In this document: positions 44,575-54,298 of the stretch, piece by piece
How the letters are laid out: every line of letters begins with the position of its first letter
Numbering within the stretch: position 1 is the stretch's first letter
Source: Glaciimonas sp. PAMC28666
Lineage (GTDB): Bacteria > Pseudomonadota > Gammaproteobacteria > Burkholderiales > Burkholderiaceae_D
DNA length: 64,000 bases
NCBI RefSeq assembly: GCF_016917355.1
Contig: NZ_CP070304.1
Coordinates: 372,001 to 436,000 of the forward strand
Direction: 5' to 3'
Program-made: the position numbers and the translations under genes
Notes under the pieces: generated by a model
What the model was told of the DNA's origin: nothing
The model's input: only the letters and a program-made list of their open reading frames with translations
The model's database searches: none

Positions 44575-45678
44575 ATGAAAATAAATAAAATTGTAGTCCT
44601 GGCGACACTTGCTGCAGCGACGGGACTCGCTACAGCACAATCCACCGTCACGTTCTCCGGACGCGTTGACGGAGGATTTGCGTATCTGAATCAGGTGCAA
44701 ACATCTACTGGTGGAACGGCATCGCGGTTTGGGACGCAAAATGGCGACTGGGGCGTCGGGATGATAAATGTCACTGGCGCAGACAACCTGGGGGGAGGAA
44801 ACAAGGCCATTTTCGTTATCTCTGACGCGGTCAAAATCATGACGGGAATGGGGGGTGCTTCTTTTCGAAAATCGTTTGTGGGCCTTTCAAGCAACGACCT
44901 CGGGACGATAAAACTTGGCCGCGATCTTTTCATCAGCAATGGCGTCACTATGATCGACCCTTTTGTGCAGGAATTGTTTGGCTCCGCTTCACTTGTGCGC
45001 GGCCGCAACTGGCAGCAAACGAATAGCAACATCACCTACCTGAGCCCATCCTATAGTGGCTTTGACGTCGCCGTCCAAAATTCGCTTCCCGGCCAGACGG
45101 CTAATTTTAATGCAGGCACTCCGGGCGGATTCGGTAGAACCGATGGCATCCAGTTAACCTATCAATCGGCGCTGTTCGACGTTCGTGCTATTTATGACGA
45201 AATGCGGGATAGCAACGGTCAGTTCAGTAATGTATTTACGTCCTCTAAAGAGTTAGTAATCGGGGGCAATCTGCGCATTCAAAAATTTATAATTCAAGGT
45301 GCCGTAACCCGAATGGTAGCGCCAGATACGCCGACTGGGCTTGCTAAGACGGCAAATCATTACTGGCTTGGATTTAATTACGGCATGACGCCAGCGCTGT
45401 TATTGACAGCGGGGGTCTATCGTATCGATGTCGGCCGGGGCAATGCAAATGCGACACATGACGGCCAAGGTCACGCCACGATGTTTGAATTGGGCGGCAC
45501 ATACAACCTGTCCAAACGCACCTTTCTGTACGCAAACGTTGGTTACGTGAAAAATGGTTCAAATGCCACCTTCTCGTTAGAACCGAATAACCCGGGTCTG
45601 AACAATAACAATCTGGACAATCCCCTCCCCGGCCACGCGCAAGCCGGCTCTTACGTCGGTATTAATCAATCGTTCTAA
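44575..45678 (+). CDS. general outer-membrane porin (OmpC-like trimeric type)
   Basis: A 367-residue porin. A signal peptide (1-21, ending ATAQ) precedes the first strand STVTFSGRVDGGFAYL, then GGNKAIFVISDAVKI and FRKSFVGLSSNDLGTIKLGRD, a classic beta-proteobacterial porin pattern. NITYLSPSYSGFDVAVQNS is strand 6-7. The C-terminal residue is Phe (INQSF), as needed for barrel assembly. No obvious Shine-Dalgarno lies before the ATG. Divergent from nanM, it may provide outer-membrane entry for the cluster's sugar substrate, like NanC in E. coli although of another family. Confidence 0.9.
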   Translation: MKINKIVVLATLAAATGLATAQSTVTFSGRVDGGFAYLNQVQTSTGGTASRFGTQNGDWGVGMINVTGADNLGGGNKAIFVISDAVKIMTGMGGASFRKSFVGLSSNDLGTIKLGRDLFISNGVTMIDPFVQELFGSASLVRGRNWQQTNSNITYLSPSYSGFDVAVQNSLPGQTANFNAGTPGGFGRTDGIQLTYQSALFDVRAIYDEMRDSNGQFSNVFTSSKELVIGGNLRIQKFIIQGAVTRMVAPDTPTGLAKTANHYWLGFNYGMTPALLLTAGVYRIDVGRGNANATHDGQGHATMFELGGTYNLSKRTFLYANVGYVKNGSNATFSLEPNNPGLNNNNLDNPLPGHAQAGSYVGINQSF

Positions 45679-45749
45679 CAAAAAGGAGGCGAAGTAAAAG
45701 AAAAGACCACCGCACGTAAACCTAAGTGCTTGGTTAAAATTGGAAATAT

Positions 45750-45824
45750 TGGTGGAAAGTGCAAGTTTCGAACTTGCGACCCTCGCAGTGTGAGTGCGAT
45801 GCTCTACCCCTGAGCTAACCTTCC
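45750..45824 (-). tRNA. tRNA-Val (CAC)
   Basis: The minus strand folds into a standard cloverleaf. The acceptor is GGAAGGT / ACTTTCC with one G-T pair, the D-arm GCTC-AGGGGTA-GAGC, and the anticodon arm TCGCA-CTCACAC-TGCGA with anticodon CAC. The variable loop is GGGTC and the T-arm GCAAG-TTCGAAA-CTTGC. The CCA end is encoded (45750-45752). Reads GUG codons. Confidence 0.93.
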
Positions 45825-45951
45825 TTTTGAGAATCGATCTGTCGATGCCGTTAAATACACGTCAAAATGGCTTTTGACCAGCGCCGAAGAACCAAATTAT
45901 CGCACAAGTTATAGCGCGACGACAAGCGCCGCCTTGCGCTGAAAACCTGCA

Positions 45952-48216
45952 TTATTGGCGCTTGGCCTCTAATACGCCCTTAACTTCGCGTATGATCGTT
46001 AAGGCTTTTTGCAGTTGCGCAGTGGAGGCAATCTCGGCGGTAAAAGCCATTCTCGCGTGGGCTTTAGCACTTTGGGTACTGACACCGATGACATTAATTT
46101 TCTCGCGCAGAAAAATTTCCGAAATATCACGGAGCAGACCTTGCCGGTCACTAGCGAGGATAAAAATATCAACTGGATATACCGTTTCAACGGTGGGCGC
46201 ACCCCAGGTCGTTTGAATGACACGTTCCGGGGCTTTGGTGCGCATTTCTGCAAAATTTTTGCAAGTTTCCCGATGAATCGAGACGCCTTTACCGCGTGTG
46301 ACAAAGCCGATGATCGGGTCTGGGGGAGCTGGTTTGCAACACTTGGCCAATTGTGTCATTAACCCGTCGGTACCAACCACCAAGACGCCAGTTTTCCCAC
46401 CGTGCTCGACGCTAGAAGCGCGACTCTTACGGGTAATTGCCGCCTCTTCCTGATGTATGTCACTGGCCGCGGGTTTGGCGATCTCCTCTTCACGCAGCCC
46501 TTGCTCGACGTGACGTAGACTAAACTCGTCCTTACCCAGCGCAAGCAGTAATTCCTCAAGCTTGGGAAAGCCCAGCTTGCGCGCCAGCTCTTCCAGATTA
46601 ACCGCGGTCTTCCCTTCGCGTTGCAATGTTTTATCAAGCAACGCTCGTCCGGTGGAGAGCGTTTCTTGCTGTTCAATGGCGTTGAACCACGCCCGGACCT
46701 TGGAGCGGGTGCGGGTGCTGGTTGCATAACCGGGGGTCAACCAATCGCGCGACGGACCGGCCGTTCCTGCACCACTTTTAGCGGTAATGATTTCAACCGT
46801 CTGGCCGTTTTTGAGCACTGTGTTCAATGGCACCATTACGCCATCAACGCGAGCACCACGGCAATGGTGCCCAACGTCGGTATGCAAATGATAAGCGAAG
46901 TCGATTGGGGTGGCACCGTTTGGCAATTCAATGACCCGTGCCTGCGGCGTGAGGATATAAATATGCTCGTCGAGCGTGGCGGACTTTAATTTTTCCAGCC
47001 ATTCACGGCGACTGTCTTCATGCTCGACGACGGCATCCGCGACTTCGCTTTTCCAGGCCAGTAATTGCCGCAGCCAGGCAATTTTCTCATCATATTTTTG
47101 CGCTGAAAAATTCGAGCCACCGGCCTCCTTATAACGCCAATGCGCAGCGACGCCATATTCAGCAAAGTGATGCATATCATTGGTGCGAATCTGCACCTCC
47201 AATGCGCGCTCATCCTCAGCCATTACAACGGTGTGCAGCGATTGATAACCATTTTGCTTCGGGCGTGAAATATAGTCGTCGAACTCTTTCGAAATCGGTA
47301 CCCAAATATTGTGAACGATGCCCAATACCGTGTAGCAGGTCTTGACATCCTCGACAATAACGCGAAACGCTCGGACATCGTATAGCTCAGAAAAATCGAG
47401 CTCCTTGCCGCGCATTTTGTTCCAGATACTAAAAATATGCTTAGGTCTACCGGAGACTTCCGCTTTAATCCCGGCGGCGGCCAACTCATTCCGCAACCGC
47501 GTAATGGCGACCTCCACAAAACCTTCCCGCTCAATGCGTCGCTCTTCCAGCATCTTGGCGATGCGCTTGTATGTCGCCGGATCGATGAAACGAAACGACA
47601 GGTCTTCGAGCTCCCACTTTAATTGCCAGATACCGAGTCGATTAGCCAGCGGAGCGTACAAATCCAGCGTTTCACGCGCATATTGACTAGTCAGCTCAGT
47701 TTCCAATTTTTGCTCGGCAAAAAACCGCAGCCCGACTAACCGTGAAGCCAATCGCACCAACACCACGCGCATGTCACTCGCCATCGCTAACAGCATTTTG
47801 CGCAACGTCTCCACTTGGGTAGCTGCCTGCTGCGCCGCGTTTTTCCCCCGCATGACTTCTTGAGGTAACGCAAAGGTGAAACCATGGAGTCGCATCAACT
47901 GTCGAATTCCAACTACCAATTCCGTAATTTCTTTGCCAAACCGCGGTTCAATCATCGCCAGATTAGCAGGATCAAATAACGGCAGCTCAAATAGCAGCCC
48001 AGCGATGCGCGTCTCAACATCAGTGTTGAGCAAAGCCAATACCTTAGCGACACTTTGCGAAAATTCGAGCGCAGTTTGACCGGTCGCAACCATCTTGCCC
48101 TCATACCATGGCTCCACAAACGCCAACGCGTCGAGGACGCGAGCGCTATCTTCGGCACTTAATCCGGTACAAAGCTGCACTTGGGCGGCATTCTGAGTTG
48201 AGGCAATCGCGACCAT
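45952..48216 (-). CDS. relA: RelA, (p)ppGpp synthetase I
   Basis: A 754-residue RelA/SpoT protein. The N-terminal hydrolase region lacks the His-Asp motif (reads AGLLFELPLFD where SpoT has HD-x-ED), so hydrolysis is probably lost. The synthetase domain carries RPKHIFSIWNKMRGK and EFDDY (311-315), the acidic form found in synthetase-only RelA. TGS (HIYILTPQARVIELPNGATPIDFAYHLHTDVG), a zinc-finger-like segment (LAKCCKPAPPDPIIGFVTRGKGVSIHRETC) and a C-terminal ACT domain follow. Makes the alarmone pppGpp on starved ribosomes. Confidence 0.93.
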   Translation of the reverse strand: MVAIASTQNAAQVQLCTGLSAEDSARVLDALAFVEPWYEGKMVATGQTALEFSQSVAKVLALLNTDVETRIAGLLFELPLFDPANLAMIEPRFGKEITELVVGIRQLMRLHGFTFALPQEVMRGKNAAQQAATQVETLRKMLLAMASDMRVVLVRLASRLVGLRFFAEQKLETELTSQYARETLDLYAPLANRLGIWQLKWELEDLSFRFIDPATYKRIAKMLEERRIEREGFVEVAITRLRNELAAAGIKAEVSGRPKHIFSIWNKMRGKELDFSELYDVRAFRVIVEDVKTCYTVLGIVHNIWVPISKEFDDYISRPKQNGYQSLHTVVMAEDERALEVQIRTNDMHHFAEYGVAAHWRYKEAGGSNFSAQKYDEKIAWLRQLLAWKSEVADAVVEHEDSRREWLEKLKSATLDEHIYILTPQARVIELPNGATPIDFAYHLHTDVGHHCRGARVDGVMVPLNTVLKNGQTVEIITAKSGAGTAGPSRDWLTPGYATSTRTRSKVRAWFNAIEQQETLSTGRALLDKTLQREGKTAVNLEELARKLGFPKLEELLLALGKDEFSLRHVEQGLREEEIAKPAASDIHQEEAAITRKSRASSVEHGGKTGVLVVGTDGLMTQLAKCCKPAPPDPIIGFVTRGKGVSIHRETCKNFAEMRTKAPERVIQTTWGAPTVETVYPVDIFILASDRQGLLRDISEIFLREKINVIGVSTQSAKAHARMAFTAEIASTAQLQKALTIIREVKGVLEAKRQ

Positions 48217-48228
48217 TACTTTTACTTT

Positions 48229-48579
48229 TTACTTTTGTGCTGCAACGATAACAATTTCGACCAATATTTCGGGTCGGGCCAATTTGGCTTCCACGGTGGC
48301 ACGCGGCGGGGAATTACCTGTCGCTACCCACTCATCCCATGCCGTATTCATACCGGAGAAATCCTTGATGTCAGCCAGATAAATCTGACACGAAAGAATG
48401 TGCTCCTTATCGCTACCAGCCTCGGCCAGCAAACGATCAATGTGACCCAGCGTTTCGCGAGTTTGTGCTTCTATATTTTGACTAACGTCTTCTGCCAATT
48501 GACCGGCAAGATAAATAGTCCCGTTATGGATAGCCACTTCTGACAATCTTTTTCCTACATGTAAACGCGTGACACTCAT
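48229..48579 (-). CDS. RidA-family protein
   Basis: A 116-residue Rid/YjgF protein: VGKRLSEVAIHNGTIYLAGQLAED, a TRETLGHIDRLLAEAG helix, and the end PRATVEAKLARPEILVEIVIVAA, which contains the conserved Arg that binds the carboxylate in active RidA enzymes. RidA hydrolyses reactive enamine/imine intermediates. It starts 37 bp after the alpha/beta hydrolase and ends 12 bp before relA on the same strand. Confidence 0.9.
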   Translation of the reverse strand: MSVTRLHVGKRLSEVAIHNGTIYLAGQLAEDVSQNIEAQTRETLGHIDRLLAEAGSDKEHILSCQIYLADIKDFSGMNTAWDEWVATGNSPPRATVEAKLARPEILVEIVIVAAQK

Positions 48580-48615
48580 GGATTCTCCTTGACGCTAAAA
48601 ATTGGTTTGTTTTAT

Positions 48616-49509
48616 TTATTGACCGAACAAAAAATCGCTGACGACCGTAATTTGATCGGAGTGCAACAATGTTGGTGCATGTCCCACACCGTCGAATTCA
48701 ACCAGCTTCGCCTTCGGGCCACGTTGCGTCATCGACACCGCTACATCACGCGAGAGCAGATCGGATTGTCCGCCGCGAACCAATAATGTTGGACATTGAA
48801 TGGCATCATACGCCGCCCACAACATCACTTCGGCGCTCTTGAAATTTTCTACGGTCGACGTCGCAAACGGGACGGCCAGGCCCAGATCGTAATGGCGCAC
48901 CCATTCTCCGCCCGCATTTTGGCGTAACACGTCGGCAGCTAATTTGTGCCACTCTACGTCTGTATGCTCTCCGAAGGGAAGAGAAATTGACTTAATATAA
49001 GCCGCACCAGCCTCGAAGGTGGGGAATCGCATATCGGCCCCGATATACGCTGCGATGCGTGTCAGCGCGCCAGGGTTGAGATTGGGGCCAACGTCATTTA
49101 GAACCAGCTTGCGGATCGGATTATCGGGCAAAGATGCCAGACCTAAACCGATCAGGCCGCCCATCGAGGTTCCTACAAGATCGACGGAAGAGGCATTTAG
49201 GCGCGCTAACAGCGTCACAATATCACTGACATATTGCGGCACAACATAAAATTGGGGATCACGCAAGCGGCCAGAGCGGCCACGACCAACAACATCTGGG
49301 CATATGACGCGATAGGTGTCGCACATTGAGCGTGCTAATTGATCAAAGTCATCAGATACGCGTGTCACACCATGAATACACAGCAATATATTGGGGTTAT
49401 GCGAATCACCCCATTCTTGATACGCCATCGTATGCAAACCTGCAGGGGAAAGGCATTGGACGGTCTTGTGCGAAGCTGAAGTCATAACGGCATCCGGTTG
49501 GGCATACAA
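48616..49509 (-). CDS. alpha/beta-fold hydrolase
   Basis: A 297-residue hydrolase. Oxyanion region ILLCIHGVTRVSDDFDQLA, nucleophile elbow VDLVGTSMGGLIGLGLA (Ser about 117), probable acid Asp in VRGGQSDLLSRDV and catalytic His in GVGHAPTLLHSDQ. Substrate unknown. Start unsettled: TTG at 49509 has AGAGGGG 7 nt upstream, while ATG at 49485 has a weaker site. Confidence 0.88.
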   Translation of the reverse strand: MYAQPDAVMTSASHKTVQCLSPAGLHTMAYQEWGDSHNPNILLCIHGVTRVSDDFDQLARSMCDTYRVICPDVVGRGRSGRLRDPQFYVVPQYVSDIVTLLARLNASSVDLVGTSMGGLIGLGLASLPDNPIRKLVLNDVGPNLNPGALTRIAAYIGADMRFPTFEAGAAYIKSISLPFGEHTDVEWHKLAADVLRQNAGGEWVRHYDLGLAVPFATSTVENFKSAEVMLWAAYDAIQCPTLLVRGGQSDLLSRDVAVSMTQRGPKAKLVEFDGVGHAPTLLHSDQITVVSDFLFGQ

Positions 49510-49692
49510 GTAAAAGCCCCTCTATTCTACCGTTGCTTGCACTAAAAAACCTGCGCTAAAGCGTAATCATGATTGCCTGAACAGATAAAGAGTGTCGAAG
49601 CTATCAATCGCGATGCTCGCCTGTGCATGACCTTTCTCTTGTTTGTTTGGGTTTTAATCCTTATTTCTTCTATGCTATCCAAAAAAAATGGG

Positions 49693-49726
49693 CAAAAAAA
49701 AGCACCGACAAACTTCTGTCGGTGCT
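49693..49726 (-). terminator. rho-independent terminator after the CoA-transferase genes
   Basis: AGCACCGACA (49701-49710) and TGTCGGTGCT (49717-49726) form a perfect 10-bp stem with a 6-nt loop. On the minus strand a run of eight T follows. It lies about 20 bp beyond the stop at 49746. Confidence 0.9.
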
Positions 49727-49745
49727 GAATTGTCGTTGAATCGAC

Positions 49746-50405
49746 TTAATGCAAGCTACTGAAATCCAGCGGTGCGCCAGTTTTTTCTATTAACTCTTCT
49801 CTTGTCACACCGGTCGCCAGCTCAACCACTTTTAAGCCTTGTGGCGTCACATCGAGCACGGCTAAATCCGTAATAATGCGATTTACTACTGCAATGCCGG
49901 TCAACGGCAAATTACATTCTTCGAGTATTTTGTGGGAAGTCGATCCATCCTTCGCCTTGGCCACGTGCTCCATGAGGACCACGACGCGCTTGACGCCTGC
50001 GACCAGATCCATCGCGCCGCCCATTCCTTTGACCATTTTTCCGGGAATCATCCAGTTAGCCAGATCACCGTTTTTAGACACCTGCATGGCGCCAAGTACA
50101 GCAAGGTTCACTTTGCCGCCGCGAATCATGGCAAATGAATCTGCCGAACTGAAGAACGATGAGCCAGGTAAAGAGGTCACGGTCTGCTTGCCTGCGTTGA
50201 TCAAGTCCGGATCGACCTTGTCATCGCTAGGGAAAGGCCCAATACCCAACAGACCATTTTCTGACTGAAGCCAGACTTCCATATTCTTCGGCACGTAATT
50301 GGCAACCAAGGTCGGCAATCCGATGCCCAGATTAACGTAAAAACCGTCCTGCAATTCTTGCCCCGCACGCGCGGCCATTTCATCACGAGTCCATGCCATA
50401 TTCAT
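49746..50405 (-). CDS. scoB: 3-oxoacid CoA-transferase subunit B
   Basis: A 219-residue subunit. The catalytic Glu sits in [14 protein letters not shown] (about 50), preceded by [39 protein letters not shown] and [18 protein letters not shown] are typical of the beta subunit. With subunit A it exchanges CoA between succinyl-CoA (or acetyl-CoA) and acetoacetate-type 3-oxoacids, feeding ketone bodies or aromatic ring-cleavage products into central metabolism. Confidence 0.93.
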   Translation of the reverse strand: MNMAWTRDEMAARAGQELQDGFYVNLGIGLPTLVANYVPKNMEVWLQSENGLLGIGPFPSDDKVDPDLINAGKQTVTSLPGSSFFSSADSFAMIRGGKVNLAVLGAMQVSKNGDLANWMIPGKMVKGMGGAMDLVAGVKRVVVLMEHVAKAKDGSTSHKILEECNLPLTGIAVVNRIITDLAVLDVTPQGLKVVELATGVTREELIEKTGAPLDFSSLH

Positions 50406-50485
50406 TCTCCGATCTTATAGTGTTTTTCTTACTCGAACTCAGCGTCACTGCAGCTTAGCAGGCACTAAAAACGAGACGTCAAGGC

Positions 50486-51181
50486 TTATTTGCTGACGGT
50501 GCGTTGTTCTATTCGCTTTTCCGGCGAGGCATTGACCACGATCCGATGCACAAAGATGCCAGGAGTGTGTACTTCGTCTGGATCAATTTCACCAACTTCG
50601 ACCAAATGCTCGACCTCTACTACGGTTATTTTTCCGGCCATTGCGATGTTTGGATTGAAATTGCGAGCCGTTTTGTTATACACCAGATTGCCGCTTTTAT
50701 CTGCCTTGTAAGCCTTAACGAGAGATATATCAGCAACGAGCGAACGCTCCATGATGTATTTCTCACCGTCAAATTCCCGCACTTCCTTGCCTTCGGCGAT
50801 CAGCGTACCAACACCGGTTTTGGTGAAGAAAGCAGGAATTCCAGATCCGCCGGCACGCAGTTTTTCTGCCAACGTTCCTTGTGGGGTGAACTCCAACTCA
50901 AGCTCCCCTGCCAAATATTGCCGTTCAAACTCTTTGTTCTCACCGACATAAGAGGCGATCATTTTCTTGATTTGACGGGTCGTCAACAATTGGCCCAAGC
51001 CAAAACCGTCTACGCCCGCGTTATTCGAAATTGCGGTCAAATTTTGGACTCCCGAATCTCGCAGAGCGGCAATGAGGGCCTCAGGGATACCACACAAACC
51101 AAAACCGCCTACGGCGACAGTTTGACCGTCACTGACGATACCTGCCAACGCGCTAATCGCGTCAGGATAAACTTTGTTCAT
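50486..51181 (-). CDS. scoA: 3-oxoacid CoA-transferase subunit A
   Basis: A 231-residue subunit: VAVGGFGLCGIPEALIAALRDSG, the family's CoA-binding glycine loop, then SNNAGVDGFGLGQLL, RAGGSGIPAFFTKTGVGTLIAEGKE and NPNIAMAGKITVVEVEHLVE. Subunit B starts 80 bp downstream. GGAGATAGCGGT precedes the ATG. Succinyl-CoA:acetoacetate versus 3-oxoadipate specificity cannot be told from sequence. Confidence 0.93.
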   Translation of the reverse strand: MNKVYPDAISALAGIVSDGQTVAVGGFGLCGIPEALIAALRDSGVQNLTAISNNAGVDGFGLGQLLTTRQIKKMIASYVGENKEFERQYLAGELELEFTPQGTLAEKLRAGGSGIPAFFTKTGVGTLIAEGKEVREFDGEKYIMERSLVADISLVKAYKADKSGNLVYNKTARNFNPNIAMAGKITVVEVEHLVEVGEIDPDEVHTPGIFVHRIVVNASPEKRIEQRTVSK

Positions 51182-51427
51182 ACCGCTATCTCCTTTTGAG
51201 TTAACTCAGACTATTTTTGCTTTTTATTCGCCTGATAGCATATGATGATCCGTCCGTTCCGACAATACCGTAAAACTACGCAAGGCCAATTACCCATAGG
51301 CACTATACGATATTAGGTTCATTACATAAATATGGTATCGGCGCTTGCAACTTACCACATAAAGCGCGCGCCCCCACTCACGACAACATCGGCATGAAGC
51401 AGCGCCGATTGCACTTATATACTGCCA

Positions 51428-51994
51428 ATGAATGACTTCCCAGAAATCGATTATCAAGTCATTTTCGAGCACGCGCCAATTGGCATGTGCGTTTCCAAAA
51501 ATCGTGTAATGCAGGTTTGCAATGCTGCATTGACCAGCATGTTTGGCTATGCGCGCGAGCAACTAAACGGTCAATCTTTTCAGATTCTTTATCCTACACC
51601 GGATGAATTTGAACGCACCGGCGCGCGTATCGTACCGATCATGAGCGCAAAAGGGACCTATTCGGATGAACGCATCATGCGTCGCGCAGATGGCGAGCTT
51701 TTTTGGTGCCACGTCATCGGTCACACGTTGGTGCCAGAAAACACCCATGCCGCCGGAATCTGGACTTTTGAGGATTTAAGCAGCAAGCGTAAGGCGTCCG
51801 CTGAGCTATCGCCACGCGAGCGCGAAATTGCTGCATTATTGGTGGAAGGGAAAACCAGCAAATTAATTGGCAAACAAATCGGGCTCAGCCCGCGTACCGT
51901 CGAAATGCATCGTGCCAATCTGATGAAGAAGTTTGCCGCAGCGACCTCGAGCGAGTTGGTCCACCGGTTACTCGGGATGGTGCACGATCATTAA
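51428..51994 (+). CDS. PAS domain / LuxR-type HTH regulator
   Basis: A 188-residue regulator. PAS domain about 8-122 (DYQVIFEHAPIGMCVSKNRV; NAALTSMFGYAREQLNGQSF; RRADGELFWCHVIG), then a LuxR helix-turn-helix about 128-185 (LSPREREIAALLVEGKTSK; IGLSPRTVEMHRANLMKKF). No receiver domain. It is divergent from the CoA-transferase genes across 246 bp, so it may regulate them; ligand unknown. Confidence 0.88.
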   Translation: MNDFPEIDYQVIFEHAPIGMCVSKNRVMQVCNAALTSMFGYAREQLNGQSFQILYPTPDEFERTGARIVPIMSAKGTYSDERIMRRADGELFWCHVIGHTLVPENTHAAGIWTFEDLSSKRKASAELSPREREIAALLVEGKTSKLIGKQIGLSPRTVEMHRANLMKKFAAATSSELVHRLLGMVHDH

Positions 51995-52011
51995 TTTAGC
52001 GACCAGCTGAT

Positions 52012-52413
52012 TTAAGTCAACAATAAGCGTATTGCGTCTGGCAAAGGTACTGATTTTTCTAATTTAAAATCAATCCACACTAACTTGCCGGATCCCTCTG
52101 CAACGATCACTTCGGCGGTATCGACCCGTCGAATCTCATACGTCGTCTGAAAACTGGACCGACCGACCGCACCCAGATAGCAGCAAACCTCAATATCGCC
52201 CGGGTACTTGAGCTGACGCAAAAAACTACATTCGGCGTTGATTAAAACGGGACCTTGCGTACCTTCAAAAGGTCGCCCTAATGTTTCCAGCCACTCGATG
52301 CGTGCTTGCTCCATATATCTGAAATAAACCGTATTATTCACGTGCCCGATCGCGTCCATATCTCCCCAGCGAATGGCAATTCGACTGCGATGCACTAATT
52401 TTCTGCTATCCAT
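52012..52413 (-). CDS. acyl-CoA thioesterase, 4HBT family
   Basis: A 133-residue hotdog-fold protein from ATG at 52413. Catalytic-type motif IRWGDMDAIGHVNNTVYFRYMEQARIEWL with the conserved Asp, then TTYEIRRVDTAEVIVAEGSGKLVWIDF. The longer frame to 52515 adds a stretch with no family similarity. It probably hydrolyses acyl-CoAs; the chain length is unknown. Convergent with the PAS-LuxR gene. Confidence 0.88.
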   Translation of the reverse strand: MDSRKLVHRSRIAIRWGDMDAIGHVNNTVYFRYMEQARIEWLETLGRPFEGTQGPVLINAECSFLRQLKYPGDIEVCCYLGAVGRSSFQTTYEIRRVDTAEVIVAEGSGKLVWIDFKLEKSVPLPDAIRLLLT

Positions 52414-52615
52414 TACATTCTTTCGATGAAAAAACTTGGGCCCATCCGGCACAAGCGGAACAGAATCAAAAACTGACAACTGATGCAGGGACGCAACATC
52501 CCGCACGCAGAACATGAATCTACACGCTGCACGAATAAGGCAAGTCTAGTATTCTGCCGCAATATCCCTGACAATTAGCACAAACGTTCGAAAATTAAAT
52601 AGAGGTGAAGAGACA

Positions 52616-54298
52616 ATGACCGAAAACCAGACGCAAAGCAGTCTTGAACAATACGGCCCACGGGAGGCGATGGAGTACGACGTCGTCATCGTCGGCGGTG
52701 GTCCTGCTGGATTGGCCGCTGCGATTAGAGTGAAGCAGTTAGCCAACGAAAACGGAAAAGAAGTTTCGGTTTGCGTACTCGAAAAAGGCAGCGAAATCGG
52801 TGCCCACATTTTGTCCGGTGCCGTCATGGACCCACAGGCTCTGACGGAATTAATTCCCAATTGGAAAGAACTGGGCGCTCCCCTTAACACTGAAGTCAGT
52901 GAAGATAGGTTCCTCTTTTTGACAGCCACCAAAGCGTTCAAGACGCCAAACTGGATGCTGCCATCTTGTTTTCAGAATCACGGAAATTACGTGATTTCGC
53001 TCGCTAATGTCGTCCGCTGGATGGGACAACAGGCGGAAACGTTGGGTGTAGACATATTTCCAGGCTTCCCGGCCGCAGAAGTGCTTTACAACGATGACAA
53101 CTCGGTAAAGGGCGTCGCTACAGGCAATATGGGTATCGGCCGCGACGGCAAACCGACCGATGCGTTCCAGCTGGGGATGGAGCTTCACGCCAAATACACG
53201 TTATTCGCTGAAGGTGCGCGCGGCAGTCTGGGCAAACAAATCATTGCCAAATACGATTTGAATAAAGGCAAAGATCCGCAAACTTACGGCTTGGGAATAA
53301 AAGAACTTTGGGAAATTGATCCAAAGTTGCACCAACCAGGCCTGGTCGTTCATACCGCAGGCTGGCCGCTGGATACCAAAACCTATGGCGGTTCTTTTCT
53401 ATATCACCTCGAAAATAATCAAGTGGCAGTCGGCTATGTCGTGGGCCTGTCGTATGAAAATCCGTACATGTCACCTTATGAAGAGTTTCAACGCTATAAA
53501 ACCCATCCTGAAATCAGCAAATTTTTTGTCGGCGGTAAACGCCTGTCGTATGGCGCACGCGCGATCACAGCTGGCGGTTTGCAATCGCTGCCGAAGTTGA
53601 CATTTAACGGGGGCGCCCTCATCGGCTGCGAAGCTGGCTTCCTCAACGCCAGCCGCATCAAAGGCAGCCACGCAGCGATCAAGACCGGCATGCTGGCCGC
53701 CGACGCAGCCTTCGCAGCTTTAGTTGCCGACCGTCAACATGATGAATTGGTCGATTACGCCATTGCATTCGAAAAATCCTGGTTACATGCGGAGTTGCAC
53801 AAGGCACGAAACTTCAAGCCCTGGATGAGTAAAGGTTTGTATTTCGGTAGCGTAATGGTCGGTATCGACCAGATCGTGTTCGGTGGTAAGGCCCCCTGGA
53901 CCTTACATCACACTCACGCCGATCATGAGTGTTTAAAACCGGCGGCAAACTATGCACCGATTAAGTACCCGAAACCGGATGGCAAGCTCACATTCGATCG
54001 ACTGTCGTCGGTCTTCATTTCAAATACTAACCATGCAGAAGAGCAACCAGCACATTTGACGTTAAAAGACCCATCAGTGCCTGTCAATGTGAATTTGGCC
54101 CTGTACGCAGGACCGGAAGCACGCTATTGCCCGGCGGGCGTGTATGAATTTGTGACCAACCCGGATAAAACCGAACGATTACAAATCAATGCGCAGAACT
54201 GTGTCCATTGCAAAACCTGCGACATTAAAGATCCTACACAAAATATCGTTTGGGTGACGCCCGAGGGTGGAGGCGGACCGAATTACGCCAATATGTAG
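52616..54298 (+). CDS. electron transfer flavoprotein-ubiquinone oxidoreductase
   Basis: A 560-residue ETF-QO. FAD-binding VVIVGGGPAGLAAAIRVKQL at the N-terminus, then LEKGSEIGAHILSGAVMDP and a membrane-associated ubiquinone domain. The C-terminal 4Fe-4S motif has Cys in YCPAGVYEF and NCVHCKTCDIKDPTQNI. AGAGGTGAAGAGACA precedes the ATG. It passes electrons from ETF (fatty- and amino-acid dehydrogenases) to ubiquinone. Monocistronic here. Confidence 0.95.
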   Translation: MTENQTQSSLEQYGPREAMEYDVVIVGGGPAGLAAAIRVKQLANENGKEVSVCVLEKGSEIGAHILSGAVMDPQALTELIPNWKELGAPLNTEVSEDRFLFLTATKAFKTPNWMLPSCFQNHGNYVISLANVVRWMGQQAETLGVDIFPGFPAAEVLYNDDNSVKGVATGNMGIGRDGKPTDAFQLGMELHAKYTLFAEGARGSLGKQIIAKYDLNKGKDPQTYGLGIKELWEIDPKLHQPGLVVHTAGWPLDTKTYGGSFLYHLENNQVAVGYVVGLSYENPYMSPYEEFQRYKTHPEISKFFVGGKRLSYGARAITAGGLQSLPKLTFNGGALIGCEAGFLNASRIKGSHAAIKTGMLAADAAFAALVADRQHDELVDYAIAFEKSWLHAELHKARNFKPWMSKGLYFGSVMVGIDQIVFGGKAPWTLHHTHADHECLKPAANYAPIKYPKPDGKLTFDRLSSVFISNTNHAEEQPAHLTLKDPSVPVNVNLALYAGPEARYCPAGVYEFVTNPDKTERLQINAQNCVHCKTCDIKDPTQNIVWVTPEGGGGPNYANM

